A stretch of 64,000 bases of DNA from Hyphomonas atlantica corrig. Lineage in GTDB: Bacteria > Pseudomonadota > Alphaproteobacteria > Caulobacterales > Hyphomonadaceae. Location: assembly GCF_000682715.1 (NCBI RefSeq), contig NZ_AWFH01000063.1, positions 62,001 through 126,000 on the forward strand, given 5' to 3'. Below are positions 60,369 through 64,000 of the stretch, in pieces (the stretch's first letter is position 1; each line of letters starts with the position of its first letter). Under the pieces are notes generated by a model. The model had not been told where the DNA came from. It searched no databases and saw only the letters and a list, made by a program, of their open reading frames with translations. The position numbers and the translations under genes were made by a program.

Positions 60369-61526
60369 ATGAGCAAGCGCGACTATTACGAGATTTTGGG
60401 CGTATCCAAGGATGCGGACGAGAAACAGCTGAAGTCCGCCTACCGCAAGCTGGCGATGAAGTATCATCCTGACCAGAATGCAGGGAATCCGGAAGCCGAA
60501 GAGAAATTCAAGGAAGTGGGCGAAGCCTACGCAATTCTGAGCGACGGCCAGAAGCGTGCCGCCTATGATCGGTTCGGGCATGGTGCCTTTGAAAATGGCG
60601 GCGGGAGCGGAGGCAACCCGTTCGGCCAGGGCGCCAATCCGGAAGACATCTTCTCCGACCTGTTCAGCCAGGTATTTGGTGCGGGCGGCTTTGGCGGCGG
60701 TCGTCGCCGGGGCGGGCCACAGCGCGGTTCGGACCTGCGCTACGATCTGGAAATCACGCTGGCCGAAGCCTGGGCCGGCAAGGAAGAAACCATCCATGTC
60801 CCACAGGCCGTGCCCTGTACAGGCTGTGACGGGTCTGGCGCCGCGCCGGGCACACAGCCGGAAACCTGTGACACGTGTGACGGCGCGGGCCGCGTGCGCG
60901 CACAGCAAGGCTTCTTCACGATGGAGCGCACCTGCGTCCGCTGTGGCGGCAAGGGCAAGATCATCAAGAAGCCCTGCAAGGAATGTGGCGGCGTCGGTCA
61001 GGTCCGCGAAGAACGCAAGCTGCAAGTAAAGATCCCGGCAGGCGTGGAGAGCGGTATGCGCATCCGCCTGTCAGGTGAGGGCGAACCGGGCGAACTGGGC
61101 GGCCCGAGCGGCGACCTCTACATTTTCGTCGATGTTGTCGAACATGACATTTTCGAACGCGATGGCCCGAACCTCTATTGCCGCGCGCCGGTGCCGATGG
61201 CGACCGCCGCGCTGGGCGGCGAGATCGAGATCCCGACCATTGATGGTGGCCGCGCCCGTGTTGTCGTGCCGGAAGGCGCGCAGACAGGCCGCAAGCTGCG
61301 CCTGCGCGGCAAGGGCATGCCATCCGTGCGCCAGTCAGGCCATACGGGCGACTTGTTCGTGGAAATGTTTGTCGAAACGCCGCGAAACATGTCAGCCCGC
61401 CAGAAAGAGCTGATGCGCGAATTCTGCGAGTGCACAGGCGCTGACTGCCATCCGGAGAGCGAAGGCTTCCTGGGCCGCATCAAGCGCTTCTGGAGCGGCG
61501 ATGGCGACGAGCACCGCCCGAACTAG
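60369..61526 (+). CDS. dnaJ: Chaperone protein DnaJ
   Basis: A 385-residue type I DnaJ. The J domain has HPD at residues 33-35 (KYHPDQ), then a Gly/Phe-rich region (GSGGNPFGQGANPED and FGAGGFGGG), four CxxCxGxG zinc motifs (CTGCDGSG, CDTCDGAG, CVRCGGKG, CKECGGVG) and a C-terminal substrate-binding part. It delivers unfolded proteins to DnaK, which is not encoded in the window. Its stop overlaps that of the convergent hydrolase by 4 bp (CTAG). Confidence 0.96.
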   Translation: MSKRDYYEILGVSKDADEKQLKSAYRKLAMKYHPDQNAGNPEAEEKFKEVGEAYAILSDGQKRAAYDRFGHGAFENGGGSGGNPFGQGANPEDIFSDLFSQVFGAGGFGGGRRRGGPQRGSDLRYDLEITLAEAWAGKEETIHVPQAVPCTGCDGSGAAPGTQPETCDTCDGAGRVRAQQGFFTMERTCVRCGGKGKIIKKPCKECGGVGQVREERKLQVKIPAGVESGMRIRLSGEGEPGELGGPSGDLYIFVDVVEHDIFERDGPNLYCRAPVPMATAALGGEIEIPTIDGGRARVVVPEGAQTGRKLRLRGKGMPSVRQSGHTGDLFVEMFVETPRNMSARQKELMREFCECTGADCHPESEGFLGRIKRFWSGDGDEHRPN

Positions 61527-62413
61527 CGGCACACCTCCACCCAATCCAGAACGGATGCGATCATCTCCTCGCGTGACCATGAAAAGGAATGGTCGCCCGA
61601 AAGAGTGAGCGTCGTGGCGTTCACGTCCGGGCTCTGGGTGTAAGCCTCCATGAGGGGCTGAACGACTGTCTCCAGCGGCACGGCTTCATCCTCGTCGGCT
61701 GCAATGATCAGCACGTTGCGTCCTGCAAACTCCGGCGCAATGGCCGCAATATCAAACGCGTCCCGATTTTCGATCAGCTCACGGACCAGCGCATCACCAG
61801 ATGTTCCGGCCAGCATTTGCAGCGTATCACCATAGGCGGAAAATCCGGCCTTCATGTCCGCGCTTGCGGAGATGGCGTCCGCCACGACTGCGAAGTTTGC
61901 CGGGGCGAGCCCCGCAGCGCACGCGATCGTCTCATCCTTTGCACCAGCAGCCAGCGCGGCGAACCCGCCCATCGAATGCCCGATCAGGATGATCTTGTCC
62001 GGATCGCTCCGGTAGGCGTCGGCGTTGGTGCGAACATGGTCAGCGGCTGAGGCCACATCTTCAATCACGTGCGTGAAGGAGAAATCGCCCTCGCTGCCCC
62101 ACGCGCCGCGATAGTGAAAGAACAGGACATTGAATCCGTTCGCGCGGAGATCCTGAGCCAGGTCAAGATTCTTCTCGTTGCCCGGAAAGCCGTGCAACAG
62201 CAGAACGGTCGGGTGCGGGCCGGGGCCATCGGCAACATAGACAAGACCGTTCAACCGCTTGCCGTGGCTCTGGAAATTCATTTCCACCAGCGCCGGTGGA
62301 TGGTCCGCATCATGGGTGATGCCCGTTTCCGGCAGCACAGCGCTCTGGCCCGCACAGCCCGCGACACTGGTCATCACAAGCAGCGATGCGGCAATTCCTG
62401 TTATCTGTTTCAT
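61523..62413 (-). CDS. Alpha/beta hydrolase lipoprotein
   Basis: A 296-residue protein with a lipoprotein signal (TSVAGC, Cys20) and an alpha/beta-hydrolase fold. Catalytic motif is GHSMGG (Ser), with the acid in AADEDEAVPLE and the His in SGDHSFSW. The HGFPGNEKNLD segment forms the oxyanion loop. It probably is an outer- or inner-membrane-attached esterase or dipeptidyl-type peptidase; substrate unknown. The ATG at 62413 follows GGGAG. Divergent from the next gene. Confidence 0.88.
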   Translation of the reverse strand: MKQITGIAASLLVMTSVAGCAGQSAVLPETGITHDADHPPALVEMNFQSHGKRLNGLVYVADGPGPHPTVLLLHGFPGNEKNLDLAQDLRANGFNVLFFHYRGAWGSEGDFSFTHVIEDVASAADHVRTNADAYRSDPDKIILIGHSMGGFAALAAGAKDETIACAAGLAPANFAVVADAISASADMKAGFSAYGDTLQMLAGTSGDALVRELIENRDAFDIAAIAPEFAGRNVLIIAADEDEAVPLETVVQPLMEAYTQSPDVNATTLTLSGDHSFSWSREEMIASVLDWVEVCR

Positions 62414-62542
62414 CCTGTTCTCCCTTTGCGCAATCTTACGCCAAACGTTCGCGGCTCCAAGCCTGTCGACGCGGAAGCCTTGCCCCGCAAGGCAAACCCG
62501 GCCTATCTGCCGCGCGGAACACAGGTTTTGGCGGGCAGGCAC

Positions 62543-63523
62543 ATGAAAGCAGCGGGCATATTCAGAAAAGTCCAGAAGGGGCTGACCGACCTCTCTCGGT
62601 TTGAGCGGTGGATCTGGATCGGCGTGCTGGTCGTGCTGTTCGTCAGTACGGTCGTTCGCCTGACATCCGCTTTCTTCCCGCAATTTGCAAACTGGGCGAG
62701 TGAGGCAAGCGAGCTGAGCGCGTTCGTATTCAACACGGTGGGGCTTGCGCAATCTGTGACGCTGACCCTCGTCGTCGCCCTGCCACTCTTGCGCTATCTG
62801 CTGACCCGCAACCCGGCCGAGAAGGTGGCTGAGCGGATCGTGAAGAAGCGCCAGCCGCACCTGATCAAGGATCTCAGCTCCCTGGCCGAGCTAGGCGAAT
62901 TGCGCTTTCCTGCGCATGAGCTGGAAATCGTGTCGGACAATGACGCGCTGAAGGAATTCAGCCGCATGAACGCCGAGTGTTTCGAGGAAAGCGCAAACTA
63001 TTCCGGGGACTATGTCGACAAGCTGTTGCGCAACACCAGCGTTCATGACCGCTATCCGCAAAGCTTTGCATTCGTGCTGGATGAAACCGGGGAACGGATG
63101 GGTATCTCCATGGTTATTCCGTTGAACTCGACTGCGACACACCTCTACAAGCGGGGTGTATTGTCAGATCACGATGTAATGGACATTCATGTCGCAGCAA
63201 AAGGGGAGCCATGCGACTGTATCCTCCTGTTTGCGATTGGTATGCTGACCACTTACCGCCCGGCCGGCGGCAAGGCAGATGGCTCTGCCGCAATTCGGCG
63301 GCTCGTGCGCAATCATGTCCACCATATCTGGAAGGTTGCGTCTGATTTCGATCTCGAAACCGTACCCTTCATCATGCAGGTCGAACGCCGCAGCATCCTG
63401 CGCATGGGCGAAATGTTCGGCTTCCGAAAGCTGGAGGGCAAGGGCGCGGATGGCGACCCGTTGTTCGAGATCACCTGGCCGGAATTCAAGGACAATCTAG
63501 GCCAGTTCCTCGACGCAGACTAA
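62543..63523 (+). CDS. Membrane-anchored protein with GNAT-like C-terminal domain
   Basis: A 326-residue protein. Two hydrophobic segments (WIWIGVLVVLFVSTVVRLTSAFF and AQSVTLTLVVALPLLRYLL; shown here as WIGVLVVLFVSTVV and LTLVVALPLLRYLL) are followed by a soluble domain of about 220 residues. The pattern FAFVLDETGERMGISMVIPL, CILLFAIGMLTTYRP, and RRSILRMGEMFGFRKLEG resembles GNAT acyltransferases, including the last-strand (MGEMFGF) motif. No exact family recognised; the GNAT call is inference. Start ATG with GGCAGG upstream. Confidence 0.7.
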   Translation: MKAAGIFRKVQKGLTDLSRFERWIWIGVLVVLFVSTVVRLTSAFFPQFANWASEASELSAFVFNTVGLAQSVTLTLVVALPLLRYLLTRNPAEKVAERIVKKRQPHLIKDLSSLAELGELRFPAHELEIVSDNDALKEFSRMNAECFEESANYSGDYVDKLLRNTSVHDRYPQSFAFVLDETGERMGISMVIPLNSTATHLYKRGVLSDHDVMDIHVAAKGEPCDCILLFAIGMLTTYRPAGGKADGSAAIRRLVRNHVHHIWKVASDFDLETVPFIMQVERRSILRMGEMFGFRKLEGKGADGDPLFEITWPEFKDNLGQFLDAD

Positions 63524-63598
63524 GCCTTCGCAAAGGACGGGAACCGGCGCGTCTCTTCCATCGTTGATCTCGGCATTCATCATCCGAGAGAAACGTCC

Positions 63599-64000
63599 AT
63601 GCCCTTCAGTTCCGCTCCCGATACGCTCTGTCGCGAAGGCGTGACGGCAGAGGCAATCGGTCTTGTGCGATCCGATCCGGCGGCCAAAGGCTGGACCCGC
63701 AAGCGCCGAGGGAAAGGTTTCACCTTCCAGGATGACAAAGGACAGACATTGAAGGGAAAGCGGGCGGAACGGTGCCGCGCGCTGGTGCTGCCGCCCGCCT
63801 GGAAAGACATCTGGATCTGTCCGAATCCGCGCGGCCATATTCAGGCGACAGGACGCGACGAAGCCGGCAGACTTCAGTATCGCTATCACCCAACATGGGC
63901 CGCTGCGCGCAACTCGGCCAAGTTTGACGATCTCATCGCCTTCGGACATGCCTTGCCGGAGCTGCGCCGCCGCGTCCGTCATGACTTGACCTATTCCGAC
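63599..64000 (+). CDS. Type IB DNA topoisomerase (N-terminal part, gene runs off window)
   Basis: The first 134 codons of a poxvirus-like/bacterial topoisomerase IB. The start region has GWTRKRRGKGFTFQDDKG and LPPAWKDIWICPNPRGHIQATGRDEAGRLQYRYHP, the N-terminal domain that clamps DNA (quoted in part: LPPAWKDIWICP, ATGRDEAGRLQY, RYHP). The catalytic Tyr would lie outside the window. The enzyme relaxes supercoils by a 3'-phosphotyrosine step. Start ATG at 63599. No strong ribosome site is visible. Confidence 0.92.
   Translation, partial: MPFSSAPDTLCREGVTAEAIGLVRSDPAAKGWTRKRRGKGFTFQDDKGQTLKGKRAERCRALVLPPAWKDIWICPNPRGHIQATGRDEAGRLQYRYHPTWAAARNSAKFDDLIAFGHALPELRRRVRHDLTYSD

Noticed and set aside
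62069-62542. N-terminal extension of the GNAT-like protein over 158 codons
   Set aside because: It lies antisense to the alpha/beta hydrolase gene and has the composition of a shadow frame.

Overview
The window looks like chromosomal DNA of a high-GC alphaproteobacterium, most likely of the Hyphomonadaceae or a close relative. This is inferred from the mix of typically alphaproteobacterial families (MucR/Ros regulator, PAS_5 protein, DUF2336, DUF6456, DUF1491, O-succinylhomoserine sulfhydrylase MetZ, long-form dCTP deaminase), from clustered GANTC (CcrM-type) sites, and from two kinds of GC-rich palindromic repeat. No rRNA, tRNA, CRISPR array or prophage was seen.

Layout. 1-4.4 kb: a partial Rossmann-fold oxidoreductase, a DCC thiol-disulfide protein, an ABC-F ATPase, a ThiO-like glycine oxidase and a small unknown protein, all on the minus strand. 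4.6-8.4 kb: an Fbp-type ferric iron ABC importer. 8.4-14 kb: periplasmic quality control (M48-TPR protease, DsbA-like lipoprotein), then apaG, metZ, dCTP deaminase and a GST. 14-18.7 kb: a minus-strand run radA-cvpA-purF-SDR-GNAT. 18.7-24 kb: two palindromic repeats around an unknown membrane protein, then mlaF, mlaE, alr and an MFS transporter. 23.9-26.5 kb: a PEP-mutase/ICL-family enzyme, a small membrane protein and a DUF2336 protein.

26.6-34.6 kb is one translationally coupled operon for a multisubunit cation/proton antiporter. Its order is E, F, G, stand-alone MrpA C-terminal part, B, C, then three NuoL/M/N-type channel subunits with an extra two-helix protein between the second and third. 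This order resembles the antiporter module of archaeal membrane-bound hydrogenases more than the classical mrpABCDEFG order. It is followed by a MucR/Ros-like regulator without its zinc ligands and a PAS_5 protein whose leader holds four GANTC sites and a perfect palindrome.

35.9-39.3 kb is the accessory region. Its core is a complete 2,480-bp IS1595-family element (36785-39264) with 24-bp inverted ends and an 8-bp target duplication (AAAGTTAT). It carries three passenger genes beside the transposase. One passenger, and an AT-richer gene just outside the element, both have an R-x4-H motif of the HEPN RNase kind. The element sits 61 bp upstream of a gene encoding only the DNA-binding domain of DnaA.

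39.3-64 kb returns to housekeeping: DUF6456, SufE, a secreted unknown protein, a sensor histidine kinase, DUF1491, RF3, a PAN-domain protein, an Uup-like ABC-F protein, RsuA and an RsmC-like methyltransferase, a class A penicillin-binding protein, a Baeyer-Villiger-type monooxygenase, an acyl-CoA dehydrogenase, a xi-class GST, an MFS transporter, yraN-rsmI, an LppC/LpoA-like lipoprotein, dnaJ, a lipoprotein hydrolase, a membrane-anchored GNAT-like protein, and the start of a type IB topoisomerase.
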